A DNA stretch of 64,000 nucleotides from Erythroxylum novogranatense (taxonomy: Eukaryota; Streptophyta; Magnoliopsida; Malpighiales; Erythroxylaceae). Positions 35,630-46,418 of the stretch are shown in pieces. The stretch spans positions 21,545,300 through 21,609,299 of the forward strand of contig CM057231.1 in the NCBI GenBank assembly GCA_029891385.1, in the 5' to 3' direction. Each line of letters opens with the position of its first letter. Positions within the stretch are counted from its first letter, which is position 1. A model generated the notes under the pieces. That model was not told the DNA's origin, did not search any database, and was given only the letters and a program-made list of their open reading frames with translations. Both the position numbers and the translations under genes were made by a program.

Positions 35630-37543
35630 TGTAAGTGCAAGTCGACTTGTACATGGGGTAAGTCGACTTACACGTATTCAGTACCGATAAGTCGACTTAT
35701 GCAAGGACGGTACTGTTTATATTGTGCCCTAAAGGCAATCCCCTTTTACGCGTTTTATTCAAAGTCTTGTGCAGACTTTATGAATAAATAAAGAAAAGGC
35801 ATTATTCATTAATTTGATATTCATAAACATTGTTTATGAATTGATTTGATCTTTAATCAAATTAATGAAGTCCATGATATATGATATAGCATGAAGGAAA
35901 TTATGATGTGATCATACTACTGAGGTTCCTATCATGTGCAATTATGTCAGTATCTAAATTCTCCCTAGTCATAGGATTAATGAGACTGGACATCATTAAT
36001 CCGGATAGACTAGCACATGTCATATTCCTTGATTGGATCAAGCGGTGGATCTCGTAAGCTGTAAATATGAGATATTTAGAATTGACATGTGGATGCTTAC
36101 TAGCGGTAGTAAGTTCATTGGATGACCGCCATGAGATCATCACATGGATATCTTATCTAAGTGTCGTTGATAATCTCATCATAGCAATGGTGCAAGTATC
36201 CTTAGACTTGAGGTACTCGAGGATATCTTGAATCTCGATCCGTGCTTTGACTCCATTCCTTGTTGCCTTCTAGAGGTAACTCATAGGGTGGTGCTTGGGT
36301 ACGACTTGAGGTATTCAAGATAATTGAGTAGCCAATAAAGGATTCACCACTTCGGATTAGCGTAAGAGATACCCATGGCCTCTTGTGGGATCATTACTAA
36401 GGTTGACTAAAGCATGTATGTCATGAAGAGTGTCTTCATTGACATATAGAGTAATGAGTCTCGGAAGAACCGATATCACTGGGCTAGACTCGGTCTAGTG
36501 AGAGTTGACACTTTGACCATACTCATAACCAAGTGGGGTATAGGATGGTGAAAGGACTAATTACAGTAATTGTCATGGAAGGGTTCGTGATCCGGTTCGT
36601 GATGAATACATCAAACCGATTACTTTCCGGTCAATTAGGGGTCATGATGTGTTGTTAGATACCGCTCATGACTTGCTCAGATTAATTGTTAATCTAAGTG
36701 GCCAACATAACCGGGAGCCTAAAGGGTCACACGCATAAGAGTGATTCAGAGAATCTGTAAAATAGTAATTGGACAGAGTTCCAATTATGGAGAGCATTAG
36801 GATTAATTGGATCCCAATGGGATTGGGATATGTCCCAATGAGATCGCGACATCAATATTGCTAAGAAAGGTTTCCAGGGCTGTTTTAGCACGGGGCCGAT
36901 AAGCAGTAGAGGACCAATTCCCAGTTGGATGGACCTTAGCAATTATATTCTAATTAATTAATTAAGTAATTAATTAATTAATTAATAATATATATAAGCA
37001 CATGTGCATCGTTGGAATGGGTAAAGAGAAGATAAGAAGATTTGTTTTGAAAAAGTCAAAGTATCATTACTTTATTCCTTAAATGGTGTGCCATCCATTT
37101 GTAAGCTATTAATTGGTGTCTTAAAAGTAAAGAACGCTATATATAGCTGATTGTCGTGGATGGCAGAGGGGTTATTCGGTGGTTTTCAAAATAAGAAGAA
37201 TAAACTTGCTTAAGTGTTAAGGAAGGTGAAAAGGGTTTCATGTTATTCTTTCTTAAACCATCGTTTCCACTCTTCTTCTCCAAGATTCCAACATTGATGC
37301 TTAGCTCTCCAAGCGACGTAGGTAGGTCTAGCGCCTTTAACTGTTCTAGCTATTCCCGGTCAAAGGGTTTGACTCGGTTAGATTTTCGATCTCTGCGTGG
37401 ATCACCTTTAGAGATAGTCTCTTTTGGCTATTTAGGTTGATGTCTTCATACCGATACTGGATCTCGGTTTCGGAAAGTCCCGAACAAAAATTTTTGTTTT
37501 CCGCTGCCGGTACATGTGATGTACCTCCCAGGATTTTCCTACA
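35630..37543 (+). repeat. 3' LTR of element D (1914 bp)
   Basis: This is the copy of 27925-29807. It differs by scattered changes and by a longer AATT-rich tract (about 36949-36995, TTAATTAATTAAGTAATTAA type) where the 5' LTR has only a short one. Confidence 0.95.
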
Positions 37544-37548
37544 TTGAA
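37544..37548. repeat. Target site duplication of element D (right copy TTGAA)
   Basis: This is identical to 27920-27924. The gag of element C resumes here. Confidence 0.93.
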
Positions 37549-38936
37549 GAGTCAGGAGAAGGGTATGTTAGATGCTGCATCTGGAGGTTCTCTGATTGAC
37601 CTAACAGTCTTGGAAGCATGGGATCGATTAAGAAGATGGCTTTAAACCATCGGTGAGACGAAGGTCGAGACCAAAGAGGAGTGCATGAGTTAGGAGCCTT
37701 GACGGCTCAAGCTAAAAGAATGGAGAGCCTAGAATCTAAAGTGGATTCCTTGGAAAATCGGATAACATCACAGCTGTCTTGCATCACGGCCGAGTTGAAA
37801 AATTTGAATGTACATCACTCTACTATTTCAACAGAGCTTACCGCTCCTAGTTGTGAAAATTGTGGGTCGGTAATGCATATTTCAAGTGTTTGCCCAGGAT
37901 GATATGAGGAAGTTTCGACAATGTATCAAGGCAGGCAGAATCAGAAATGGGACCCATACTCCAACACATACAATGAAGGATGGAAGGCTAATCCTAGATT
38001 CAATTGGAGGAATGAGGAAAACAGGGCACCTACTAGATTTTCACAAGGGGGAGGAGCTGGCACTTCCACTAGTCAGTTCCCTAATCAACAGCAAGCCCTA
38101 GTAGTCCCACTAAAGGAGGATACCAATCAGTTGCTCCATAGTATGATGACCTTGATGAAGGAAGAGAGGGATTCCAATGCTAACCAGTTTAATGCTATTG
38201 CTTCTTTGATTCAACAGATTCTCAAAGATCGCTGCTGTGTTCAATGCCTTGAGAAGAGAATGGAACAATGGGAGACCAAGGCGGAGAACATCAATTCCTA
38301 TGTCACTCAGTTGTCTAACAATATGAGTGAGAATCAGGCAAAAAGCAGTGGGACCATTCCTTCCAATACTGTGATGAACCTAAAAAGTTTGAATGACATT
38401 CCCCTCAGGAGTGGGAAGCAAGTGAGGTTTAAGCCTCAAGATAATGAAGAGCCATGTGAGGATGAGATTGAGAGTGAGCCAAGACCTCCACCACAGGATA
38501 AGATTAAGAGATCGAAAGTGTGAGGAAGAAGAGCTATTGAGAGAGAGAAGCAAGCTTCAAGGAAAAGGAACTACTTGAGAGTTCCAATGATAAAGCAGAA
38601 AGTGCAGAATCGAGCAAGCAATCTAACACAGGTAAGGAGGTAAGTATTCAAGACCTTCCTTTTCGAAACTCTTATTTAATGAGTAAGCGCCTAAATGAAA
38701 AACAACATGAAAAAGAGATCATTGACTTGTTTGGGAAAGTTGAAGTGAATGTGCCTTTGCTAGATTTAGTGAAGAGAGTTCCGGCCTATGCAAAATATTT
38801 GAAGGATTTGTGCACTAACAAGAGGAAGTTTAGGCCGAATGAGAGAGTGCAAGTGAGTTCCAATGTGTCTGCATTGTTTAAGCCGCAGACACTGTCAGTG
38901 TCAAGACCGAATCTTTTACCATCCCTTGCACCTTAG
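37549..38936 (+). pseudogene. gag of element C, second part
   Basis: Directly after D the C reading resumes with words of the Athila gag C-terminus (KGMLDAASGGSLIDLT). Frame 37681-37902 has a coiled-coil-like stretch (MESLESKVDSLENRI) and a zinc-knuckle motif CENCGSVMHISSVC (CX2CX4HX4C). Frame 37921-38523 is a glutamine- and asparagine-rich region with QGRQNQKWDPYSNTYNEGW and ends at a TGA. Frame 38679-38936 carries VNVPLLDLVKRVPAYAKYL and CTNKRK, typical of the segment just before the Athila protease. Several stops separate the pieces. Confidence 0.85.
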
Positions 38937-38939
38937 GGA

Positions 38940-39387
38940 AGGTGACTATCAGTGAGCTTTGTTAGATCTGGGGGTAGCAATAAATGTGATGCCTAAGTCA
39001 GTTTATGAGGCCTTAGGAGTGAAGAGTATTAAGCCTACATCTGTTGTCCTCCAGTTGGCTGATAGATCCTTTAGGCATCCGGTGGGGATAATTGAAGATA
39101 TCTTGGTCCAAGTAAAAGGTTTACTATTTCTTGCAGATTTTTATATTCTTCACATGTCTACTGAGGTTGTGCAGGATACTTCAATGATTCTAGGACGACC
39201 CTTCCTCCGGACAGCAAGCACCATGATTAGCATGAAGGAAGGAAAGATAACCATGGAGGTTGGCGATCAAAGGGTAAGCTTTAATATGTATGAGGCAATG
39301 AAGCAACCACATGAGGATTATTCACTTTTGGGTGTAAAAATGATTGACTTAGTCAAGGAAAATGCTTGCCAAAAATATGAGTCATAA
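38940..39387 (+). pseudogene. Aspartic protease of element C
   Basis: This 142-codon frame starts MLDLGVAINVMPKSVYEAL. In Athila proteases this position is LDLGASINVMP, the derived active-site region. LILGRPFL-like words (MILGRPFLRTASTMI) follow about 75 residues later. It would cleave the polyprotein. Confidence 0.83.
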
Positions 39388-39662
39388 AAAGATTCTTTGA
39401 ATTCTGGATTACATTCACTTGATCTTGGAAAAAGGTCTTTCGCTCATGTTTCAGTGGAAGCAGAGGATTAGCCACGACCACCTACAAGGAACCGAACTCA
39501 ATGCTAGAAGAACAAGGGAGTGATCTCTTTTCTCTTGAACTTCATAAATTAACTCCTTCTGTTGTGAAACCTCCTGAGCTTGAGCTCAAGCCTCTCCCTC
39601 CAACCTTAAAGTATGCCTTTCTCGAGTCTAATGAGTGATTACCTGTAATAATTGCTAGTACC

Positions 39663-41040
39663 TTGCCCGAAACTGATGAAGAGAGACTCATGTATATTTT
39701 GAGGAAACACAAGAGAGCTGTAGGGTGGACATTAGCAGATATACCAGGTATTAGCCCAACTATTTGCACACACCGGATCCTGTTGAGTGAGGGATCAAAA
39801 TCGATGAGGCAACCTCAAAGAAGACTTAACCCACTCATCTTAGATGTTGTAAAAAAGGAAATCACGAAGTTGTTGAGTGCAGGGATAATATATCCTATTT
39901 CTGATAGTGAGTGGGTTAGTTCAATTCATGTAGTGCCTAAAAAGAGTGGGATAACGGTGGTCAAAATGATAGGATGAGCTTATTCCTACTAGAGTGCAAA
40001 ATTGTATGCGTGTGTGCATAGATTATAGAAGATTAATGATGCCACAAGAAAAGACCATTTCCTCTTCCCTTTATTGATCAAATGCTCAAAGGCTCATGGG
40101 AAAATCACATTATTGTTTCTTGGATGGTTTTTTGGATACTTTCAGTACCCATCGCACTGTGAGGACTGTGACAAGACCACATTCACATGTCCTTTTGGCA
40201 CCTTCGCATATCGAAGGATGCCTTTTGGTTTGTGTAATGCCCCAGGAACTTTTCAGCGTTGTGTGATGGCTGTATTCTGTGAATTTTTAGAGGAATGTAT
40301 GGAAGTATTTATGGATGATTTCACAGTCTATGGTGATTCTTTTGATGCTTGTTTGTCCAGCCTTGAAATTTTTTTGCAAAGATGCATTGAAAAGAATTTG
40401 ATTTTGAACTTTGAGAAATGTCATTTCATGGTCAGTGAAGGTATTGTACTTGGTCATTTAATTTCTAGCAAGGGGATTGAGGTGGATAAAGCTAAGATTG
40501 AGGTTATATCTTCTTTGCCTTACCCTACTTGTATTCGTGACATACGCTCATTTTGGGTCATGCAGATTGTACACAGCGCTTCATTAAGGATTTCAGCAAA
40601 TTATGCTACCTCTTTCCAAGCTTTTGCAAAAGATGAAAAGTTTGACTTTGATGATTCTTGCAAGAGTGCTTTCAATATGCTGAAATCAAAACTCATTTCT
40701 CCACCTATTCTAGTTGCTCCTGATTGGAGTTTACCTTTTGAGCTTTCATGTGATGCATCCAATTGTGCTGTAGGGGCAATGCTGGGTCAACGAGAGGAGA
40801 GATTGCCAAGAGTTATTGCATACGCCTCGAAGACACTGGATCCAGCTCATATCAATTATACAACCACTGAAAAAGAGCTGTTTGCAGTAGTTTTTGGTTT
40901 AGAAAAATTTAGGCAATATCTGTTGAACTCACATGTAACCATTTTTATTGATCATGCAGCTGTTCGGTATCTCCTCAAGAAACCACAATCTAAGCCTAGG
41001 TTGATACGATGCTCGCTTCACCTTCAAACATGGGACTTTC
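39663..41040 (+). pseudogene. Reverse transcriptase and RNase H of element C
   Basis: Frame 39663-39977 holds the N-terminus (GWTLADIPGISPTICTHRI, VVPKKSGI). A frameshift follows near 39970. Frame 40074-41111 holds TFAYRRMPFGLCNAPGTFQ, the active site FMDDFTVYGDSF and GHLISSKGIEVDKAKI. A pair of compensating frame changes (about 40545-40640) alters the segment after RSF. RNase H follows, with ELSCDASNCAVGAMLGQR, TTTEKELFAVVFGLEKFR and IDHAAVRYLL. The end of RNase H joins directly to an integrase tail at about 41043. Confidence 0.9.
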
Positions 41041-41165
41041 AATACTCGTTGGGAGGGACCGTACTTGGTGACAAAGGTGCACAACTTTGGTATGGTAGAG
41101 CTTTTACATGAGGCAACTGGAACCCGACTCAAGGTCAATGACCATCTTTTGAAGCTCTACTATGA
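41041..41165 (+). pseudogene. Integrase C-terminal stub of element C after internal deletion
   Basis: Right after the RNase H words TWDFQYS the sequence continues, in another frame, RWEGPYLVTKVHNFGMVEL and LKVNDHLLKLYYEN. This is the extreme C-terminus of Athila/Tat integrases. The zinc-binding domain and catalytic core, normally more than 1 kb, are absent. This looks like a deletion junction at about 41043-41050. Confidence 0.8.
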
Positions 41166-42756
41166 GAACCAGAAATCACCGTGAATATCAGGTTTTTTCC
41201 GTCTCCTTTGCTTGTTTCTTTACTTTTTGTGTTTTGCACTTATTTTTTGTAGCCCTTAGATATATAGCTTCCTTTGTTTTCTTTTCATTTTCCTATTATC
41301 CTTTCTGTCCCTTCATGAGTTTCTAGGCATTTGAGCTTCTTTTACTTTTCATTGAGGACAATGTGTGCTTCAAGTGTGGGGGAGTTGTTTCCCTATTTAT
41401 TTTTCACATTGTATGACTGTTGATATTATCCTTCATTGAGGACAATATGAATTGTTGGCCAATTGGTGCATTCTGCTGATAAACTTGGTGAATTTTCTAT
41501 TCTTTATGTCATTTTGCACTTCTTCGCCGCGACGAGTGTCCACACGTCATGCTAAACGTCTTCAGATTCTGATACGTCGCGACGTCCATACGCCTCGACG
41601 CCCGCTTCTACACGCCACGACGCATACTCATGCATGAATGATTACGTGCTTAATTCTTCCACTCATTTCAAATTTCTCTCGACTTTGGACTTTTGTCGCT
41701 TTTGTTTTCAAAGCTTTTACTAGTTTCAAATGATGCTTGAGTTTTGAAAACACCTTCCATCCTTTTAATGATAATTGACCTTGACAAAATCTTGCTTTCA
41801 ATGTTCTCAATTCAAAGTGAATGGAAACATGCTAACAAAGTGGCATTGTGAGTTTTTGAGACTTGAGATTGTACATGGAGATTATACCCTTGTGGAAGGA
41901 TATTTGAGCCATAACTTTTCTTCTATCTTTGTGTGCATCTACTTATTTCATTCTTTTCTAGAACTTGTTTCAATTCTTACTTGAAGCTTAATGGACTGAA
42001 TTTTTGTTGATATGATAGAGGCGTTCCTTTCTCAACCCATTTTCCTAAACACTGTCCACTACACATTTATCCCTTGCCAGCCCCTTTGAGCCCTCCTATT
42101 ATGAGCATTTGCATTCATATCTTTGTGGTGTCATCAGTTATTTTTCATATATTGTATAAAAAAAAGTGTCCAGAAAGAGACAATGTCTCTAAAATGTTCA
42201 AAATTCAAAATATATATATATATATATATAAAGAAAAAGAAAAAAAAGAAAAGCAGAAAAACAAGTTCAATAACAATTTATGCACCATATGTTGCATGAA
42301 CAGCAAATAAAGAAACATCCTGTTTATGGCATCAATTCTTTGTTTAGTACATATGCTCATATTTTCTTTCTTTCCGTTCATCCATTTCATTTAGCCTTCC
42401 ATACATTACAACCCTCAAAGTCCTCTTGATCTTCAGAATGATAGTTTTAGTAGTGGAGAAATAGAATTGACACAAGCTTATGGTAAGAAATGGATTAAGT
42501 AGATTGAGAGAAAATATCCCTGACACAAGTGAGTCGAGTGGCGAAAACACTATATCTTGAGTGCTATCTCTTCTGCTCAATCTCTTGTACTTGAATTCTT
42601 TCGATGTTTATTTTAGTAGCACTCTTTCATTTTCTTTGTGGTTGAATTTCGAGGAAGTAACTTGCCAATTTCATTTTATTGTTTTGAGCATGGCTGTTAT
42701 TTTTTTCTCTTGTATTCTTTTGACTCTTGTAAACTTTGTCCAGAGTACAAAGGTCT
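41166..42756 (+). other. 3' untranslated region of element C, no envelope frame seen
   Basis: No frame has a recognisable domain. Landmarks are TTGAGGACAATGTGTG followed by CAAGTGTGGGGGAG at about 41353-41387, typical of Athila/Tat 3' parts, a palindrome-rich stretch at 41524-41625, and an AT dinucleotide run at 42210-42231 followed by an A/G-rich tract. Full-length Athila elements often encode an envelope-like protein here; I see none. Confidence 0.75.
41524..41625. repeat. CGTCGCGACG-like cluster in the 3' untranslated region of element C
   Basis: Units such as GCCGCGACGAG, TACGTCGCGACGTC, CGCCTCGACGCC and CACGCCACGACGCA lie within 100 bases. They are the same core as in the C LTRs but 1.2 kb upstream of the 3' LTR. 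Confidence 0.85.
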
Positions 42757-42770
42757 AAGTGTGGGGAATT
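42757..42770 (+). other. Polypurine tract of element C
   Basis: AAGTGTGGGGAATT directly precedes the 3' LTR start at 42771. Confidence 0.85.
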
Positions 42771-44277
42771 TGATTGAGCCAAGTTTATACTATAAATTGG
42801 CTGCATTTTATATTGCTTGTGTATGTGTTGACTCTAATTGATGATTTTTATGCTTAAATTGGTTCCTCATATCGAGTTCTTTCAATTCTTAATTTGTCAG
42901 TAAATTGTCATGATTTGATACTTATTTCTCTACAATTTTTATTGGGACAATTGGTACTGCAAATTGTTGTTATTATCTTATGGTAGGAACAAAGGAGTCA
43001 ACGTCAGGAAGTCAACAGCCATAGATCTTTCCGCAAGTCGCGACGCATGGCATCTCACACGACGCGACGAGCACAGCACTTCCGCACGTCGCGACGCACG
43101 GCGATGCACACGACGTGACGAGCAGGCGATTGTACACGTCGCGACGAATTTGATTTGTTTATTTTATTCATCGCGACGCATGGCGGATATCCGACTTTTA
43201 TGGAAAGTTTATCTCACTGCTCGACCCATTTCAAGGCGCTCCATCATATAAAAACTTTGTTTTAGGTCATGAAAAGGGAGATCGGAGGGAGATCGAGAGA
43301 CGGAGACGAGAGAGAGAGAAAACTTCAAACACGCAGACTGGAAGTAGAAGGAGACGACATTCGATTCCGTCCTCACATTTTCATCATCACCACCGCTGCC
43401 ACCACCACCGCCAAGATCTTTCGCCAACATGAGCATCGCTCATTCTCCGGTCTCGGAGGATCAACTGAGTCATGCGTAGCTAAGCCAACCTTCCTCTTGA
43501 AGATGTAGCAATGGCTTGAGTTCATTGAAGCTTAGAAGGGAGTAATCACATAGTATCTCAAGTCTATTTATATTTGTGTGACTTCGAGTTAGAGGATTGC
43601 ATCGATATATTTAGATTAACATTGTTATAGTTTAACCGCAGTCGATAACTATGTTGGATTTGGACAAAGTAATTTGTAGAACATCTTGATGCTTAATATA
43701 TGAAGTTTCATATATGTCATTGGATATTGTATTTACGGTCTTCAATCGCCTAGTTGTGTTCGATTGAGATTGTTGTGTTTTATTCAATTGACCAATTGCA
43801 ATTGCTTATCTATTTTCACACTAAGGTTTTAACAAAGATTTAAATGATGGAGTTCATTAATTAAATCTTTGGACCTAAAGAGTCCTTTAGGTTGATCTTT
43901 CAAACTTAGTGGATTGTATCCTGAAAATTATTCTCGAGCTGTGATAGCCCGAGCCTCATTTTCAAGAGGATTTTATCAATTTGATTTTATCGATATTTTG
44001 TTAATTGCATCATTTACAAAATTCCAAAAATATTCTTTTATATTTTTGTTGTTGTTCAGTTTTGATTACTTTACCAGTTTCACAAAAATACCAAACCCCC
44101 ATTTTATCAACTTCCATTGCAATTTTTGACATATAGGCTAGCTTATACCTTTTTCCCTTGGTTCCAATTAAGTGAGACGACCCGAGGATTGCAACCTATA
44201 CCGCAATCTTGGAATTTATTATATTTGACCGGTTTCCAAGGATCGATCGCAAGATCGCATCGACAGAGCCGCGATCA
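42771..44277 (+). repeat. 3' LTR of element C (1507 bp)
   Basis: It begins TGATTGAGCC and ends GCGATCA. The palindrome cluster lies at 43035-43186 and the TATA box at 43247-43253. It is followed by the target duplication ACATC at 44278-44282. Confidence 0.95.
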
Positions 44278-44282
44278 ACATC
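44278..44282. repeat. Target site duplication of element C (right copy ACATC)
   Basis: This is identical to 25309-25313. The hAT-derived flank continues after it. Confidence 0.93.
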
Positions 44283-45050
44283 ATAAAGATAAGGCAAGTA
44301 ACAAATTTGACTTAATGTTTATGATTTAAAAAGCAACTATAAAAACATCAAAATTCAAAATGGGTGAATTTGGTTGGTTCATCATTCATGGTTGCCTTAT
44401 TTTAATTTTAATTAAAACTTAAAAATTTTACATATCTAAAAATAATAATTAGAAAATTGATTAGTTTTCTTTTTTATAATCATATAAAGACTTTCATTTC
44501 CTCTCTCTCGTGTCTTGTGTGGGTGAGTTCCTTAGCTTAGAAAATTGATTAGTTGTCTTTTCTTACACATTAGCTTAGATGTCCTTAATTATCATAAGTC
44601 ATGATGTCCTTAATTATCATGAGTCATGACTCATTCCTAACCAAATAGAACAACCTGAACCAAATGCTTAACCAACACAAATGACTTTTATTTCAAAATT
44701 CAGATACACAAACACAACCAATTCAATTCAATATTCAGAATTTCATTTCATAAACAAACACAACCCAATTCATTTCATACACAATCACAAGCCAATTCAT
44801 TTCATACACAACACTTTCCAACAACATCAAATCATTGGACACTCCAATTCATTTCATACACAAGTCATAACCCAATTCTTTTCATACACAACCTAATTCA
44901 TTTCATTTCACATTCCCGTGCATCATCGGATTATCCAAAAACAACACAAACAATCGTCAACACTCCAACCAACTCCAACACCATGCATCATCGAATCATC
45001 CAACCAAAACCATAAACCAAAACACAATAAAAATTTAAATTAAGAAAATT
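44283..45050. other. hAT intron-side sequence with second AT-rich repeat block
   Basis: No gene is seen. From about 44690 to 44910 words such as CAATTCATTTCATACACAA are repeated, similar in style to the repeats at 24250-25180 on the other side of element C. By position this is the other half of the interrupted hAT intron. Confidence 0.55.
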
Positions 45051-45490
45051 TTGAAATCAGAAAAACTAAAAAAACTAACTCGTGTCTTTGGTGGGTCGTT
45101 GGGTTTTGTCACATGTCAGTGTGTGGACGCGTCTCCGATGGCTTCAGACGCATCTCTGATGGCTTCAGACACGTATTCGGTGCTGCGGTGCAGTGGCTTC
45201 ATGTGGAGAAGGTGGTGGCCGGTGGTGTCTTCGGGTCCCCGTAGAGGAGGAAGCGGCTTCGATACTAAGGGAGGATGAGGCGATAAGCGAAGGAGGATGA
45301 GGCGATGAGTGCTAGAGCAAACATGGCGGTGCGACGGTGAGGAGAGGAGAAGAGGCGGCCACGCGACGATGAGAAGAGGAGAGAGGTGGCACGACGGTGA
45401 GACTGAGAAAATGAGAGAAGAAGAAGTTGAAGAAAGAAGAAGAGTCCAGAAGGCAACAGAAGCTCAGGGGTTGGGAAATTTAGGGTTGCT
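45051..45490 (-). other. Probable 5' untranslated exon of the hAT element
   Basis: On the minus strand this GC-richer block begins AACCCTAAATTTCCCAACC and runs through pyrimidine-rich and CGTCG-rich sequence, in the style of plant hAT leaders. The small frame with MFALALIASSSFAY on the minus strand has no domain. The assignment is positional, with no homology to a protein. Confidence 0.45.
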
Positions 45491-45519
45491 TTTTTAAAAT
45501 TTGCAAACCAGCCCCTCCA

Positions 45520-45659
45520 CTTTCAAAAGTTCATGGTACCGATCGGTATTGTCGGTACTAGCCGGTACTGACCGAAAACCATTAGTACTGGCCGATATTT
45601 TAGGTCGATATCGTGGTGACCTGAAAACCACCTGGAACAGAACGGTATTCATAAGACTG
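45520..45659 (-). repeat. Probable hAT 5' terminal region with subterminal CGGTA repeats
   Basis: Clustered words (TACCGATCGGTA, TCGGTACTAG, CCGGTACTGACC, GGTCGATATCG) fill about 120 bases. The outermost minus-strand bases, CAGTCTTATGAATACCG, resemble a hAT terminus. The paired terminus lies beyond element A and outside the window. Confidence 0.5.
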
Positions 45660-45844
45660 GCCCCTTCTAACTTTCTTTTACTGAATTCACTTTGTATAAT
45701 GAGGAATTTTGTAAATACTTTTTTTTGACCCTATAATTAATTTTCATACGCATATACATGTCATATTCATATTCAGTTGAGATGCCAATAGGTCAAATTG
45801 GAGCAACTCAGGCTCGACTCGGCCGGCCAACCCACTATATATAT

Positions 45845-46330
45845 CACTATAAGAAAAAGGGCATTTACTAATGGAACTTACCGACGGAAAGTGTTAACTT
45901 TCTGTCGGTAATTTAATTTTGTGATGGTATTCACCGACGGAAAAATATGTTGCGAAATTAGGCGTCGATAATGTTGTCGACGAAATCTTGATTCCGTCGA
46001 TAAATATACTGACGATACACACCTCTCGTCGGTAAATTTACCAATGGAAAGAATCGTCTCCATCGGTATAGATACAGACAGTTTGTGATAAAACGTCGGT
46101 AAATGCATAGTAAAAATGTGAACATATGCCAATGGCTTATCAATAACCGTCGGTAAATATCGCTCAAATTACGGACAGAAACCAAACATCTGTCGGTAAA
46201 AATCCTAAACATTTATCGACAATTTACAGCCAACTGTCGGTAAATATGACTTAACTTACTGACGGTGACTTAAATTCTGTCGGTAACGACAATACAAATT
46301 TTCATCAATTTACCACAATTCTGTCTGTAA
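45845..46330. repeat. CACTA terminus and subterminal repeats
   Basis: The terminal repeat starts at 45845. CCGACGGAAA, TCGTCGGTAAA, CTGTCGGTAA and related words recur roughly every 25-50 bases. In this superfamily such repeats bind the element-encoded protein. Confidence 0.88.
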
Positions 46331-46418
46331 GTATTTTCTTTTTAAAAATTTCAACATTAAATTTGGTTTGGATAATTTCAACAACTATACATTATTTGTG
46401 CATAATTTTTTGATTTTT

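Larger units (their letters stand above)
27925..37543 (+). mobile_element. Ty1/Copia LTR retrotransposon D, inserted in gag of element C
   Basis: The LTRs (27925-29807 and 35630-37543) start TGTAAGTGCAAG and end TTTCCTACA. A tRNA-Met primer site and the polypurine tract AAGTGGGAGATT flank the internal part. The coding order on the plus strand is gag, protease, integrase, reverse transcriptase and RNase H, which is the Copia order. The gag words LGYVLDVPLP and CIMLASMSPELQKQHE and the nearly 1.9-kb LTR are compatible with the Tork/Angela group, but I am not certain of the clade. All domains carry stops or frameshifts. Confidence 0.94.
25314..44277 (+). mobile_element. Athila-type Ty3/Gypsy LTR retrotransposon C, integrase-deleted, hosts element D
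   Basis: The LTRs (25314-26837 and 42771-44277) begin TGATTGAGCC and end GATCA. A tRNA-Asp type primer site follows the first, and a purine tract (AAGTGTGGGGAATT) precedes the second. Gag, protease, reverse transcriptase and RNase H are recognisable in order on the plus strand. Most of the integrase is missing, and no envelope-like frame is seen. The Athila assignment rests on the gag words PKFHGLAGEDP and YFYDGL, the protease words LDLGVAINVMP, the FMDDF reverse transcriptase box and the characteristic AAGTGTGGGGGAG words in the 3' untranslated part. Copia element D interrupts gag. Confidence 0.94.
21743..45659 (-). mobile_element. hAT DNA transposon remnant, split by element C and truncated by element A
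   Basis: The minus-strand transposase remnant (21764-24172), its 5' intron region with AT-rich repeats (24173-25308 and 44283-45050) and a leader plus subterminal region (45051-45659) form one element once the Athila insertion C is removed. Its own size in the window is about 4.9 kb. The probable 5' terminus on the minus strand starts CAGTCTTATGAATACCG at 45659, followed inward by repeats rich in CGGTA and TACCG words, as in plant hAT ends. The 3' end is not visible, because A is inserted 21 bases beyond the stop codon. The 8-bp target duplication cannot be tested here. Confidence 0.65.

Noticed and set aside
45265..45456. Minus-strand frame with a hydrophobic start that could be a small secreted protein
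   Set aside because: It lies in the probable hAT leader, is pyrimidine-driven, and has no conserved domain.
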